A stretch of DNA of 64,000 nucleotides from positions 27,209 through 91,208 of the forward strand of contig JAKOVD010000142.1 of NCBI GenBank assembly GCA_029782215.1. The letters are read 5' to 3'. The notes under the pieces were generated by a model. It was not told the origin of the DNA. It saw nothing but the letters and a program-made list of their open reading frames with translations, and searched no databases. A program made the position numbers and the translations under genes. Shown here piece after piece: positions 9,684 to 18,631 of the stretch; positions within the stretch are counted from its first letter, which is position 1, and each line of letters opens with the position of its first letter. Source of the stretch: Chloroflexota bacterium. GTDB lineage: Bacteria > Chloroflexota > Anaerolineae > J102.

Positions 9684-10961
9684 CTAGCTCAGCGGATAGG
9701 TGCGGAACTCGTTGATGGCTTCGTAGAGGGCAACCAGGTTCTCCACCGGAATGCCGGGCTGGACGTTGTGAATGGTGTTGATGACGTAGCCGCCGCTGCG
9801 GCCAAAGATGCGAATGCTGCGCTGGACTTCCTTGCGGATCTCCTCGGGCGTGCCAAACGGCAGCGTTCCCTGGGTGTCCACGATCGCGCCCCAGAAGTTC
9901 AGGCGGTCGCCGAAGCGGTCCTTCAGCATCTGCGGCTCCATGCCCTCGGCCGTCCACTGCACCGGATTCATGATGTCAAAGCCCGCATCGATGAATTCCG
10001 GTATCAGCGGAATGAGGCTGCCGTCCGTGTGAATAAAGCACTTCCACGTCGTGTTCGCATGGATCCAATCGTTGATGGCCTTGTGGAAGGGCCGGTAGAG
10101 GTCGCGATAGGCCTTGGCCGAAATGAAGGGCGCCCGCTGCGTGCCAAAGTCAGTGCCGGTCAGGTAGCAGCAGGTCAGCTTGTTGCCCACCACCCGGTGC
10201 AGTTTCTGCAGGTTCGACAGGGCAACCTCGCACTGCATCTCGAACAGGCGGTAGATGTAGTCCCGCCGGGCCGCCAGGCTGACATACCACTCCTCGACGT
10301 CACGGATGCCCTTCGGGTATTTGAGCCAGGGCGCCGGCACCAGGGCGATGTCGCCAAAGGCCGTGCCGCCAAAGTTCACCAGCAGGGCCTTGTCGGTCCC
10401 GTTCCACAGACGGTCGACTTCACGGCCGAAATAGGCAAGGTCCGCATCAGAGATGTGTCCAAACTCCTCCATGTTGTCCATGGGGTCGAGGTGATCCTCG
10501 TCGATGGGCGGCTGGCGCACGATGGTGTCGAAATAAAAGCCGCCCTTGGGCATCCGCCCGCTCGGCGGCGCCGACTGATCACCTTCGGGATACATCAGGA
10601 TGCCGCCATCCGGTTCAGGCGTGGTATTGAAGGCCTCCGGCACCTCCACCGGCGTGCCGTCAGGCAGCTCCCATGCCTTCCAGCCCTCATTCCTGAACCC
10701 AAACAGGCCTTTCGCCGGCCACAGGCCGATGACATCCACCCCCAGGGCCTCCTGGAGGTCGGGCTTGATCTCACCCAACAATTGGTAGGGTTCGATGATC
10801 TTGACCGGCGTGCCAGGCGGATCCAGTTTCAGCGCCTGGCGGAGCAGATAGACCGAGCTGGCGTGCATGCCCGTGGTGGGGGCGGCGCCCAAATCCAGGG
10901 GAACGCGATCAGCTTCCTGGTGGTTGAGCGCCAAGTGGACGCGCTCGCGTGACGTTAACAT
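9684..10961 (-). CDS. UroD-family (MtaA/CmuA-like) methyltransferase, tandem copy 2
   Basis: 425 aa, colinear without gaps with the downstream copy at 8250-9527. Long identical blocks include VYLLRQALKLDPPGTPV, LPDGTPVEVPEAFNTTPE and WIHANTTWKCFIH. The zinc-site region reads CFIHTDGS (His311, Thr-Asp in place of the usual Cys), so both copies share the same unusual substitution. It follows the ABC ATPase gene by 38 bp, so it is probably co-transcribed with the transporter. This argues that its substrate derives from the imported compound. Haem-type UroD is unlikely because of length, C-terminal sequence and context. Confidence 0.8.
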   Translation of the reverse strand: MLTSRERVHLALNHQEADRVPLDLGAAPTTGMHASSVYLLRQALKLDPPGTPVKIIEPYQLLGEIKPDLQEALGVDVIGLWPAKGLFGFRNEGWKAWELPDGTPVEVPEAFNTTPEPDGGILMYPEGDQSAPPSGRMPKGGFYFDTIVRQPPIDEDHLDPMDNMEEFGHISDADLAYFGREVDRLWNGTDKALLVNFGGTAFGDIALVPAPWLKYPKGIRDVEEWYVSLAARRDYIYRLFEMQCEVALSNLQKLHRVVGNKLTCCYLTGTDFGTQRAPFISAKAYRDLYRPFHKAINDWIHANTTWKCFIHTDGSLIPLIPEFIDAGFDIMNPVQWTAEGMEPQMLKDRFGDRLNFWGAIVDTQGTLPFGTPEEIRKEVQRSIRIFGRSGGYVINTIHNVQPGIPVENLVALYEAINEFRTYPLS

Positions 10962-10999
10962 GAGACCACCTCAATTTCAACAGAACAGATCGCGACGAG

Positions 11000-12580
11000 C
11001 TAACGAGCGGCCATGACGGCAGCGCCCGCTGTGGTGACGGCGGCGTCGGCGCCGGTGGCAAGGCTCATCACCAATTCGCGATCGACGTTGTGATGATCCA
11101 GGAGCGCCCGCATGCGACCACGATACATGGCTATCACGCGGTCGCTCATGGCGAGCACCTCGGGCAATTCCGATGACACAAGTATGACGCCGCAGCCTTG
11201 GGCCGTCAGTTGGTTGAGCAGCTCGTGCACCTCCGCTTTGGCGCCGACGTCAATGCCGCGGGTCGGATCGTCCAGCAACACAATTCGCGGCGTCAGCGAC
11301 AGCGAGCGAGCGATGACGACCTTCTGCTGGTTGCCGCCTGACAGGCTCGAAACGAGGGAATGGATTGACGCCGTGCGAATGCCAAAGTCCTTGACAGCGC
11401 CGCGCACATTGCGATCGAGGTTGCCCAGCCGGATCCAGCCCAGTTTGCCGGCGATACGGCGCAGCAGTAGCAGGCCACCGTTGTCACGAACAGACATCAC
11501 CGTGAACAAGCCCTCCAACTGCCGATCCGCCGGCACATAGGCGATTCCGAGCCTGATAGCGTCGGCAGAGGAATTGATCTGGATGGGCTGTCCCTTGAAA
11601 AGGACCTCGCCCTTCATCTGGGGATACATACCAAACAGTGCGCGCAGCACTTCGCTGGTGCCAGACCCTTGCAGCCCCACCAGACCCAACACTTCGCCAC
11701 CGTACAGGTCGAAGGAAACATCCTCGAAGGCGCCATCCGCCGTCAGGTGGCGAACGCTGATCAAGGGTTCGCTGGTGCTTTCGTTGTAGACCTTTGGGAA
11801 AAGATTGGAGACCTCGCGGCCCACCATCATGCGCACCACCTGGTCGGGAGTCGCCTCCTCCTTTTTCACCGTGCCGATATACTTCCCATCACGCAGGGCC
11901 GTGATGCGATCGGCGATCTCAAAGACCTCTTCCAGCCGGTGCGAGACATAGAGAATGGAAATACCCTGGGCCTTCAATTGGCGCAGGATGGAAAAGAGGT
12001 GGTTGGTTTCTTCTTTGTTCAGGGCCGACGTCGGCTCATCCATGATGAGCAGGTCGGATTCGAGCGACAATGCCTGCGCGATCACAACGATCTGTTGCTG
12101 GGCAATCGTCAGACGGCTGGCAATTTCAGTCGGCTTAATGCGCACCTGCAGCCGGTCGAAGAGCTCCTGCGTCCGACGATTGACCTCCTTCCAGTCCACC
12201 AACCGGCCTCGTTTGGGCAGCGGCCGGCCCAGGAAGATGTTCTCGGCTGCGGACAGGGCAGGCGCGATGGGAATCTCCTGGTGGACGATGCTGATGCCGG
12301 CGTCACGCGACTCCTGCACACTGCGAAACTCCTTCTCTTGCCCTTCAAAACGAATCTTGCCGGCATCGGGCAGGAAGACGCCGCCGCACACGCGGATCAG
12401 GGTGGATTTGCCGGCGCCATTCTCGCCCACCAGGGCGTGAATCTCGCCCCGCGGCACGGCAAAGCTGACGTCGTCCAGGGCCTGAACGCCGCCAAACCGT
12501 TTGCTAATTCCTTCGAACTCAATGATGTTCTTCGCGCGACTGGAGTCTATCGCATTTCGCTCGATGGTTGTATCCATCAT
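11000..12580 (-). CDS. ribose-type sugar ABC transporter ATP-binding protein (two ABC domains)
   Basis: 526 aa, RbsA/MglA class with two fused ABC modules. Module 1: Walker A GENGAGKST near 55, Walker B LLIMDEPTSAL, signature weak (RLTIAQQQ). Module 2: degenerate Walker A LVGLQGSGTSE, intact signature LSGGNQQK, Walker B IVLLDDPTRGIDVG. This asymmetry is normal for the family. Energises import of a monosaccharide-like compound with the permease at 13871 and the lipoprotein at 12745. A long hairpin lies in the 164-bp gap to the binding-protein gene. Start at 12580 or the adjacent ATG at 12577. Confidence 0.95.
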   Translation of the reverse strand: MMDTTIERNAIDSSRAKNIIEFEGISKRFGGVQALDDVSFAVPRGEIHALVGENGAGKSTLIRVCGGVFLPDAGKIRFEGQEKEFRSVQESRDAGISIVHQEIPIAPALSAAENIFLGRPLPKRGRLVDWKEVNRRTQELFDRLQVRIKPTEIASRLTIAQQQIVVIAQALSLESDLLIMDEPTSALNKEETNHLFSILRQLKAQGISILYVSHRLEEVFEIADRITALRDGKYIGTVKKEEATPDQVVRMMVGREVSNLFPKVYNESTSEPLISVRHLTADGAFEDVSFDLYGGEVLGLVGLQGSGTSEVLRALFGMYPQMKGEVLFKGQPIQINSSADAIRLGIAYVPADRQLEGLFTVMSVRDNGGLLLLRRIAGKLGWIRLGNLDRNVRGAVKDFGIRTASIHSLVSSLSGGNQQKVVIARSLSLTPRIVLLDDPTRGIDVGAKAEVHELLNQLTAQGCGVILVSSELPEVLAMSDRVIAMYRGRMRALLDHHNVDRELVMSLATGADAAVTTAGAAVMAAR

Positions 12581-12652
12581 AGATTTCCTTACCGCAGACG
12601 AACGGAATTGCCGAACGCTGCTGCGAACCAGGCTGCCCGCACTGGAAGGGAG

Positions 12653-12687
12653 GGGTTGGACGCCAGCGTGTTGCTGGCGTCCAACCC
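12653..12687. terminator. intercistronic hairpin, 15-bp stem
   Basis: Perfect inverted repeat: arms 12653-12667 and 12673-12687 with loop GTGTT, core GTTGGACGCCAGC. It lies between the binding-protein gene (upstream in transcription) and the ATPase gene. No clear T-tract, so it may act as partial terminator or mRNA-stabilising element that sets a high binding-protein ratio. Related in sequence to the hairpin at 29415-29450. Confidence 0.7.
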
Positions 12688-12744
12688 AGTGCGATCAGCG
12701 TCAGCCAATCCTGGCAGCCGACTTGATCGCCTCACAAGACAACC

Positions 12745-13758
12745 TTAGCGGTAGTTGGGGTCGTACTTCGCGTAGTTCTGCGGCGTCACTACGTCTGTGC
12801 CCGTGTCGATGTTGCTGGGGCGCACGCCGAAGGCCTTTTCCTGGTGCAGCATCATCACCGGCATGTAACCCTGCCAGTAAGGATTCTGGCCGAGGGCGAA
12901 GGAAGTGTAGCCTTCCTTGAGGCCTTCCTGGTTGCCAGGACCAATGTCGGAGCCGCCGGTCTTCAGCTTGCCCTGCAGGTTGTTCTTCTTGATGAACTGC
13001 GAGATCACGTGGCTGTAGTAGTCGGAGCCGTAGATGCCCTTGATGTCGGGATTGGCCTGGTAGAACGCCTCGATAGCCTGGTAGACGGCATTCTCATCGG
13101 TGCCAGTGTTGATGATCTGGCGGACCTTCCACTTGCCGTTGCCTTCTTTCTGCAGGGTCTCCTCCATGGAGCGATTGCGCTCTTCCAGGGCGTAATGGCC
13201 GGGGCAGCAGTCGGTGATAGCGATATCGCCGCCATCGGGCAGGTCCTTCATGATTTCATGTGCCCACACCTTGCCGTAGTTGGTGAAGTCCTGGCCCACA
13301 AAGGGGACGGGCAGGGCTGCATCAGCCTTGGGGTCGTTGGTGTTGAAAGCAGCGACCAGGATGCCGGCATCGAGGGCCTTCTTGGTCACATCGTTGTAGG
13401 CGCTGGGGTCGGGGCGGGTGATCATGATGGCATCGGGCTTCTTGGCGATAGCAGCCTCGATGATCGAAACCTGCTCCTTGGGATCGTAGGCCTGCGGCCC
13501 GAGGAACTCGCACTCGGCGTTGATCTGCTTGCAGGCATCTTCCATACCGCGACGCACCGGGGCAAAGACGCCGGCGCCCAGGTCATGGGTGACGAAGGTG
13601 ATCTTCATCTTGTGATCCATGCCGTAGGTGTTGGCGCCGCCGGCAGCCGGCGCCTCTGGGGCCTTTTGCTGGATGGCGGGTGCGGCCGACTGGCAGGCGC
13701 CCAGAACGATGGCCAAGGCCATCAGGCCACCGAGCACGAACAGAGTGGACTTCTTCAT
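12745..13758 (-). CDS. sugar ABC transporter substrate-binding lipoprotein
   Basis: 337 aa. Lipoprotein signal: MKKS charged start, hydrophobic core, lipobox VLGAC with Cys about 21, then an Ala/Pro linker. The mature part is a type 1 periplasmic-binding-protein fold (KITFVTHDLGAG, EAAIAKKPDAIMITRPDP, VPFVGQDFTNYGKV, IKGIYGSDYYSH). Strong Shine-Dalgarno AAGGAG before the start. First ligand-contacting member of the permease/binding protein/ATPase set. Neighbouring FucU-type mutarotase, PfkB kinase and DeoC suggest a pyranose or pentose ligand; exact sugar not determinable. Confidence 0.93.
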   Translation of the reverse strand: MKKSTLFVLGGLMALAIVLGACQSAAPAIQQKAPEAPAAGGANTYGMDHKMKITFVTHDLGAGVFAPVRRGMEDACKQINAECEFLGPQAYDPKEQVSIIEAAIAKKPDAIMITRPDPSAYNDVTKKALDAGILVAAFNTNDPKADAALPVPFVGQDFTNYGKVWAHEIMKDLPDGGDIAITDCCPGHYALEERNRSMEETLQKEGNGKWKVRQIINTGTDENAVYQAIEAFYQANPDIKGIYGSDYYSHVISQFIKKNNLQGKLKTGGSDIGPGNQEGLKEGYTSFALGQNPYWQGYMPVMMLHQEKAFGVRPSNIDTGTDVVTPQNYAKYDPNYR

Positions 13759-13870
13759 GGGTCTAGCTCCTTCTGAGCAATGGTGAGAGGATGGTGGAAA
13801 CGGAAGGTGAAGCGAGTCTGAACGCAGGACAACGGCTGGGAGCCTTGCAGTCTCTTCTTCTGGGCAGTGT

Positions 13871-14875
13871 CTACCTCCTGTTAGATGTCCGCAGATGGGT
13901 GTGGATGAGCACGGCGATGATGATGATGGCGCCCAGGAAAGCCTCCTGGAGACGACCCTCGCCGCCGATTTGAACCAGCCCGTTGCGCACGACCGTCAAC
14001 AAGGCGGCGCCGAGCAGTGTTCCGATGATGGTGCCCTCACCGCCAAACAAGGCCGTGCCACCGATGACAACGGCGGCGATCACTTTCAGCTCCATGCCGG
14101 CGCCGGCCGTGGGAGCCACCGACCCCAGGTGGGCGAAGCTGAGCACACCTGCGAAGAGCGCCGCCAAGGCCGTGAGGACGAAGCAGATGACCTTGATGCG
14201 GTTGACGCCCACGCCCGAGAGACGGGCGGCGGCATTGTTGCTGCCAGTAGCGCGCACGTAGTACCCGAATGTTGTTCGCGTCATCACCAGCCAGCCGACG
14301 ATGACGAAGAAGAACATCCAGAGAACCTGAATCGACAGGTTGTTCCATTGGCCGGCGAAAATGGCGTAGAAGAGTTGGTTGCCCTCAATGCCTGAGACCG
14401 GCCAGGGCGACATCAACAACGTTAAGCCGCGGTAGATGTAGAGCATGCCCAACGTCGTGATGAAGGCAGGGATACGGCCCTTTGTCGTGATCAGGCCGTT
14501 AATCAGCCCGATGACGATGGCCATGACGATGGCCACCGCCAGGCCAATCCACAGACTGACCCCAAAGACTACGGCGATGAGCGCCATCGTGAAGGAAGTC
14601 AGGCCGTAGATGGAACCGACGGAAAGGTCCAGTTCCGCCGCCGTGATCAGGAAGGTCATGGCCACCGCCATGATCGTGACCTCGGCCATCTGCCGCAGCA
14701 TGTTGAGGATATTGTTGGTGGTCAAGAACGTCGGCCGGGCGATGCCGATCAGGATCGAGATGACGACCAGAAAGGCGAAGATGCCGAACTCGCGCGCCCG
14801 TACCACGGTGCCGAGCCAAGTGCGGAAGCGCTGCCCAGCGGATGGGGCGACGACGGCGGAGTCAACCGTACTCAT
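13871..14875 (-). CDS. ribose-type sugar ABC transporter permease
   Basis: 334 aa, RbsC/BPD_transp_2 family. About 8-10 hydrophobic segments. Family motifs: LTTNNILNMLRQ, AELDLSVGSIYGL near residues 70-85, RLSGVGVNRIKVICFVLTA and GGTALFGGEGTIIGTLLGA near 265-285. Start has AAGGAGAT upstream. Forms the membrane channel with the ATPase at 11000. Co-directional with the oxidoreductase upstream and the binding protein 112 bp downstream. Confidence 0.95.
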   Translation of the reverse strand: MSTVDSAVVAPSAGQRFRTWLGTVVRAREFGIFAFLVVISILIGIARPTFLTTNNILNMLRQMAEVTIMAVAMTFLITAAELDLSVGSIYGLTSFTMALIAVVFGVSLWIGLAVAIVMAIVIGLINGLITTKGRIPAFITTLGMLYIYRGLTLLMSPWPVSGIEGNQLFYAIFAGQWNNLSIQVLWMFFFVIVGWLVMTRTTFGYYVRATGSNNAAARLSGVGVNRIKVICFVLTALAALFAGVLSFAHLGSVAPTAGAGMELKVIAAVVIGGTALFGGEGTIIGTLLGAALLTVVRNGLVQIGGEGRLQEAFLGAIIIIAVLIHTHLRTSNRR

Positions 14876-14995
14876 GGAATGGATCTCCTTTCCTTCAAGG
14901 ATTCAATAGGCCCAGCGGACGCTGGGGCTGTGGTCTGTAGGCGGTCGGTGAATGTGAAACCAGGGATGCGTGGCGCCAGGAGCAAACGTAGGGGA

Positions 14996-16105
14996 TCAGG
15001 CTTGCGTGATCTCGGAGACGAGCACGCCGCGATGCTCGGCCACCGACAGGTAGCAGGCTTCGACCAGGGCCATGGTGCCCAGATTGTCGCGACCGCCGAT
15101 CTCCGGCTCGCAGTCTTCGGCCACGGCCCGCAGCAACTGCCCCATCGTGCCCTCGAAAGCATCCGGAAACCAGACATTCTTCCAGCGCGGCTGGAACCAG
15201 TAACCGGGTTGGTGCTTGGTCGTGAAGTTGATCGTGCTGGGGCTGCCGTGGGGGTAGTCGACCCAGCCGATGGTTCCCCAGGCCATGCCCTCGACGCCCT
15301 CGACGCGCCACTTGATGTAGACATCACCTTCGCTGCCCTCGCGCACCGGACCCGACCAGACATCATCCCAACTTGATGCGCGGAAGCCATTGGCGTACTC
15401 GAGCACATAGAGGGTGATACCGTCGACGTGCGGAAACCTGCTGCGGGGATCGGTGCGGGCGCTGGCCAAAACGCGCTCGGGGTCGCCAAACAGGTAGCGA
15501 AAGACGTCCAGGTGATGGATGCTCATATTGAGGAAGGTGAGGCGGTTGTACTCCTGGAGGAAAGGCTGCCAGTGCGGGATGCCGCGCATCTCGACCGTGG
15601 CCAGCACTGGCTCGCCCAGGAGGCCGCGGTTGAGCAGCGTCTTCAGGGCCCGCATCGACTGGTCGTAACGCATGTTCTGGTTGACGCCCAGCTTATTGCC
15701 GGCAGCCTCACACATCTCCACCACTTTCCTGGCGTCCCGATAGTTCATGGCCAGGGGCTTCTGCGCCAGGATGCCCTTGATGTGCGGCTTCTTCACCGCC
15801 TCGGCGATGATCTCGGGCTGCTGGTCCGGCGGAAAGGCAATATCCAGGATCTCCACCTCCGGATCGTCGAGGAGCTCCTGCCAGGTGTCATACACCTTGG
15901 GAACGCCGCGCGCCTCGGCGGCAGCCCTGGCGTTGGCCGGGGTGCGCGAAGCCAACGCAACGGTGCGAAAACCGGCGTTCTGGTAGGCCACCAGGTGGAT
16001 GTCACGCATGATGAACCCGGCGCCAATGGCTCCAATCCCGTAGTCCCGCTTGTCGGGCAAGTGCGGCAGGTAGTCCAGATCGAGATCAACGAACTTGGTG
16101 TCCAT
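14996..16105 (-). CDS. Gfo/Idh/MocA-family NAD(P)-dependent oxidoreductase
   Basis: 369 aa. N-terminal Rossmann fold at about 25-140 (GIGAIGAGFIMRDIHLVAYQNAGF, then EILDIAFPPDQQPEI and the family EKP-like motif present as GILAQKPLAMN with the catalytic-region Lys). The C-terminal alpha/beta domain carries MSIHHLDVFRYLFG, where the His pair and Asp are typical. Start 16105 chosen for AGGAG 8 nt upstream. Probably oxidises a sugar, inositol or sugar acid taken up by the adjacent transporter. Lies 29 bp after the FucU-like gene. Confidence 0.88.
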   Translation of the reverse strand: MDTKFVDLDLDYLPHLPDKRDYGIGAIGAGFIMRDIHLVAYQNAGFRTVALASRTPANARAAAEARGVPKVYDTWQELLDDPEVEILDIAFPPDQQPEIIAEAVKKPHIKGILAQKPLAMNYRDARKVVEMCEAAGNKLGVNQNMRYDQSMRALKTLLNRGLLGEPVLATVEMRGIPHWQPFLQEYNRLTFLNMSIHHLDVFRYLFGDPERVLASARTDPRSRFPHVDGITLYVLEYANGFRASSWDDVWSGPVREGSEGDVYIKWRVEGVEGMAWGTIGWVDYPHGSPSTINFTTKHQPGYWFQPRWKNVWFPDAFEGTMGQLLRAVAEDCEPEIGGRDNLGTMALVEACYLSVAEHRGVLVSEITQA

Positions 16106-16134
16106 CGTGCTGCTCCTAATGACGCCAGAAAAGA

Positions 16135-16644
16135 TCAACCAATGAGCTTCGCTTCCGGCCTGACGTTCTCACGGATCAAGCGACGGCGTTCGACATAGGC
16201 GGGCAGGATCTCGGCTCCGGCCTCATCGGCAAACCAGGCAAACGGATCGGTGCTCGCCATCATGGCGATGTTCGCCCAGGGATTGAAAGAGCCAGACCGC
16301 ACGATAAACTTGGCGCGATAGGCATAGTCCCTGACCAGGTCCTCGTGTGTGGTCAGGTGGAAAGTCGCGCCGGCCCCTGTAAAGATGTCCTGCAGCGCGG
16401 TGTACAACGGCCTGTTCTTCTGCAGGATGTCGCCGGCGAAGTGCACTTCCTCGACAAAGACCTCCTGGCGGATGACTCGGAGGACGTCGAGTACATCCGG
16501 CATGCCCTCGTAGAAACCCAGGTCAATGCGCCAGGCATCGGCTGGAATGGGGAACCCGGCGTCGATGACCATGAAAAAGTCAGAGTGGCCCAGGGTGGCC
16601 ACAGCCTCAGCCAATTCAGGATGGATGATGCGACCGGAACGCAT
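16135..16644 (-). CDS. RbsD/FucU-family sugar mutarotase
   Basis: 169 aa, longer than the usual 135-145. Family motifs: GHSDFFMVIDAGFPIP (catalytic His near 20, Asp near 28) and YRAKFIVRSGSFNPWANI (equivalent of AKAxIRTGE-PYANI). Interconverts pyranose/furanose or anomeric forms of a sugar such as ribose or fucose before phosphorylation. The extra C-terminal stretch ends in a charged ERRRLIREN segment. Start 16644 set by AGGAG 7 nt upstream. Between the PfkB kinase and the oxidoreductase genes. Confidence 0.87.
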   Translation of the reverse strand: MRSGRIIHPELAEAVATLGHSDFFMVIDAGFPIPADAWRIDLGFYEGMPDVLDVLRVIRQEVFVEEVHFAGDILQKNRPLYTALQDIFTGAGATFHLTTHEDLVRDYAYRAKFIVRSGSFNPWANIAMMASTDPFAWFADEAGAEILPAYVERRRLIRENVRPEAKLIG

Positions 16645-16718
16645 GGAACGTCTCCTTGCAATCGAGTGGGGATGAGGCGGTGCTGGCGACTGCGCACTGG
16701 CCAGCCAGGGCCGGCGAT

Positions 16719-17657
16719 CTAGCCGCCCTGTTGCAGCAGGAACTGATTCACCTCCTGACGGTTGTGATACGAAGGCACGGTGTCCCAACGCGTGCAGCAC
16801 AGACCTGCCACAGCGTTGGCAAAGCGAGCGGCCTCATACAGCGGCTTACCCTCGATCAAACCCGTGGCCAGGGCGGCATTGAAGGAATCGCCGGCGCCGT
16901 TGCTGTCGACCGCGTTGGGAAAATGATAGGCGGGCACCTCGGTGACAGACCGCGCTGTCACGATGAGGCTGCCGCGCTCGCCGAGCGTCATCATGACGGA
17001 ACTGCAGCCACGGGCCAGCAATTGGCGAGCGATTTCCACGTCGGGCGTCGGGTCGGTGGGTGCGAGTCCCAGGCAGATACGGGCCTCCGTCTCGTTCGGA
17101 GTGAGAATATCCACCGCCGAAAGGTCGCATGACCGCAGGTCCTGCGCTGGCGCCGGGTTGAAGATGACGGTCGCGCCGGCGTCGTGTCCCACTCTGGCAG
17201 CGTAGAGCGCCGTTTCCAGGGGAATCTCCAACTGGATGAGCACGACAGAACCCGGCTGCATCTCCGCCGCCGCCTCGTCGACGTCGGCAGGGGTGAAAAG
17301 CTGGTTGGCGCCGATGTCCACGGTGATGATGTTATGGCCGGTCATGTCCTTGATGATGAAGCCGGCGCCGGTCAGCATTTCCCTGGTGGTCTGCAGGTAG
17401 TCCAGATTCACCCCTTCCTCTTGCATCAGCCGGATAAAGGCCCGACCAAAATCGTCGTCCCCCACCCTCCCAACGAACTTCACGGGCGCCCCCAACCTGG
17501 CGGCCTGCACCGCCATATCAGACCCTTTGCCGCCATAGACTTCACGGAAGTTGCGGGCCAACAGCGTCTCGCCCTTGAGGGGGATGCGATCCACATCCAT
17601 CACCAGGGCGACCAGGTAACTGCCTATGAGAACGATCTTCGGTGTGTGTGCGGTCAC
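16719..17657 (-). CDS. PfkB-family carbohydrate kinase (ribokinase-like)
   Basis: 312 aa. PfkB signature 1 region GGKGSDMAVQAARLGAPV near 43-60 and the C-terminal anion-hole/catalytic motif DSNGAGDSFNAALATGL near 252-268 with the catalytic Asp. VDIGANQLFTP and LTPNETEARI are typical of ribokinases. Phosphorylates a free sugar, plausibly the product of the mutarotase next to it. GTG start at 17657 with GAGG upstream. Fructokinase or 2-keto-3-deoxygluconate kinase are possible alternatives. Confidence 0.92.
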   Translation of the reverse strand: MTAHTPKIVLIGSYLVALVMDVDRIPLKGETLLARNFREVYGGKGSDMAVQAARLGAPVKFVGRVGDDDFGRAFIRLMQEEGVNLDYLQTTREMLTGAGFIIKDMTGHNIITVDIGANQLFTPADVDEAAAEMQPGSVVLIQLEIPLETALYAARVGHDAGATVIFNPAPAQDLRSCDLSAVDILTPNETEARICLGLAPTDPTPDVEIARQLLARGCSSVMMTLGERGSLIVTARSVTEVPAYHFPNAVDSNGAGDSFNAALATGLIEGKPLYEAARFANAVAGLCCTRWDTVPSYHNRQEVNQFLLQQGG

Positions 17658-17678
17658 GCTCGAGTCCTCACATTCAGA

Positions 17679-18389
17679 TTACCTGACAAAGAAACCGTCC
17701 ATCACCGCCTTGCCGGTGCTAGTGCCGATCAGCTCCGCCCCGGCATTGAGCATGGCGACTGCCCGTTCATAGGTGTTGACCTTGCCAGATGCCTTGACCC
17801 GGCTGCTCGTTCCCTTGCAGACCTCGGCCAACAGCCGCATGTCGTCCTCGGTGGCGGCAATGCCTCCCTCACCCCAGCCGCTCGAGTTCTTGATCCAGGG
17901 CACTCCCGCCTCAACCAGCAGGCCCGCGGCGTGCCGCTTCTGATCGTCGTTCTTGAGATAGCCGAATTCCAGCATCGCCTTCATCGCGTGTCCGTCGGAG
18001 GCCAGCACCAATTGGCGACCCTCTTCGCGGAATTCGTCGTACGAGCCCGACAGATAAAGGCCCATGTTTGGTTCGTAGTCGATCTCATCCGCACCCAGGG
18101 CCACGCACTCACGCACGAGCGCGATCTTGCCGTGTAGACTTTCCTGCCCAAATCCCAAACCGATGCAAGTGGCAACTTTGACACCGCTGCCCGCCAGCAC
18201 CTTCCTGGCAAGGCGCACCCAGCAATTGGCAATCATGGCGCCGTCAAAACCATAGGCGGCGCACACCTCAAGATGTTGAATGATGTCTTCGCGCGTGGCC
18301 CACGGCCTGACATTGGTGAACTGGATCATCTTAGCCAGTTCGGCGGCCGTGAGCTTCCTGGCATCAAACGGGGTCGCAGCTTCGCCCAT
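17679..18389 (-). CDS. DeoC-family aldolase (deoxyribose-phosphate aldolase-like)
   Basis: 236 aa. Class I aldolase of the DeoC/LacD fold: candidate Schiff-base Lys in WIKNSSGWGEGG near 165 and the second active-site Lys in VKASGKVNT near 197, matching VKTSTGF and VKASGGIRT of DeoC. The expected EIDMVIN is DEIDYEPN, so the substrate may differ from deoxyribose-5-phosphate. Start 18389 has AAAGGAG upstream. First gene of the minus-strand sugar operon, with a promoter and operators at 18470-18549. Confidence 0.85.
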   Translation of the reverse strand: MGEAATPFDARKLTAAELAKMIQFTNVRPWATREDIIQHLEVCAAYGFDGAMIANCWVRLARKVLAGSGVKVATCIGLGFGQESLHGKIALVRECVALGADEIDYEPNMGLYLSGSYDEFREEGRQLVLASDGHAMKAMLEFGYLKNDDQKRHAAGLLVEAGVPWIKNSSGWGEGGIAATEDDMRLLAEVCKGTSSRVKASGKVNTYERAVAMLNAGAELIGTSTGKAVMDGFFVR

Positions 18390-18469
18390 GCGGCAATCTC
18401 CTTTGATAACGGGCAGCAACGCAGTTGGTCAGACCGGTACAACAATGTGCCGCAAATGTAGCAATGTAA

Positions 18470-18485
18470 CTACGTAACTACAAAG
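18470..18485 (-). promoter_or_regulatory. AraR-like operator (imperfect palindrome)
   Basis: CTACGTA-AC-TACAAAG. The right arm is identical to, and the left arm 5/7 the same as, the site at 33618-33633. The TTTGTA-N2-TACAAA geometry is that of the known Bacillus subtilis AraR operator (GntR-type DNA-binding domain). It lies 5-20 bp past the expected start of the minus-strand promoter at 18497-18525, where a repressor would block transcription. Embedded in a direct repeat GTAACTAC x2 (18466-18481). Confidence 0.6.
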
Positions 18486-18496
18486 CAACGGTCGGG

Positions 18497-18525
18497 AGTT
18501 TAGCACCCCTTCACACCGGTGTCAA
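18497..18525 (-). promoter_or_regulatory. sigma70-type promoter for the deoC-pfkB-ABC operon
   Basis: On the minus strand: -35 TTGACA (18520-18525), 17-bp spacer, -10 TAAACT (18497-18502). A 10-bp palindrome ACACCGGTGT (18513-18522) overlaps the -35/spacer. Points towards the DeoC gene 108 bp away. Confidence 0.65.
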
Positions 18526-18535
18526 ACTCAGCCTT

Positions 18536-18549
18536 GGTCGTATACGACC
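18536..18549. promoter_or_regulatory. 14-bp perfect palindrome, likely GntR/HutC operator
   Basis: GGTCGTATACGACC lies between the two divergent promoters, 11 bp upstream of the minus-strand -35. The GTnTAnAC-like centre resembles operators of HutC-type GntR regulators. Best candidate binding site for the GntR protein encoded at 18713 (inference). Confidence 0.55.
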
Positions 18550-18631
18550 CCCGTCAGAGGTACACACGGAGGCCAAATCCAAACGCAATGTCATGGTGCA
18601 GATGACGGCGCCCACGCGGACCCCCGCGCGT

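Noticed and set aside
8250..10961. Haem-biosynthesis hemE genes
   Set aside because: Length (425 aa), lack of the hemE N-terminal signature and the sugar/corrinoid setting place them in the methyltransferase-type branch.
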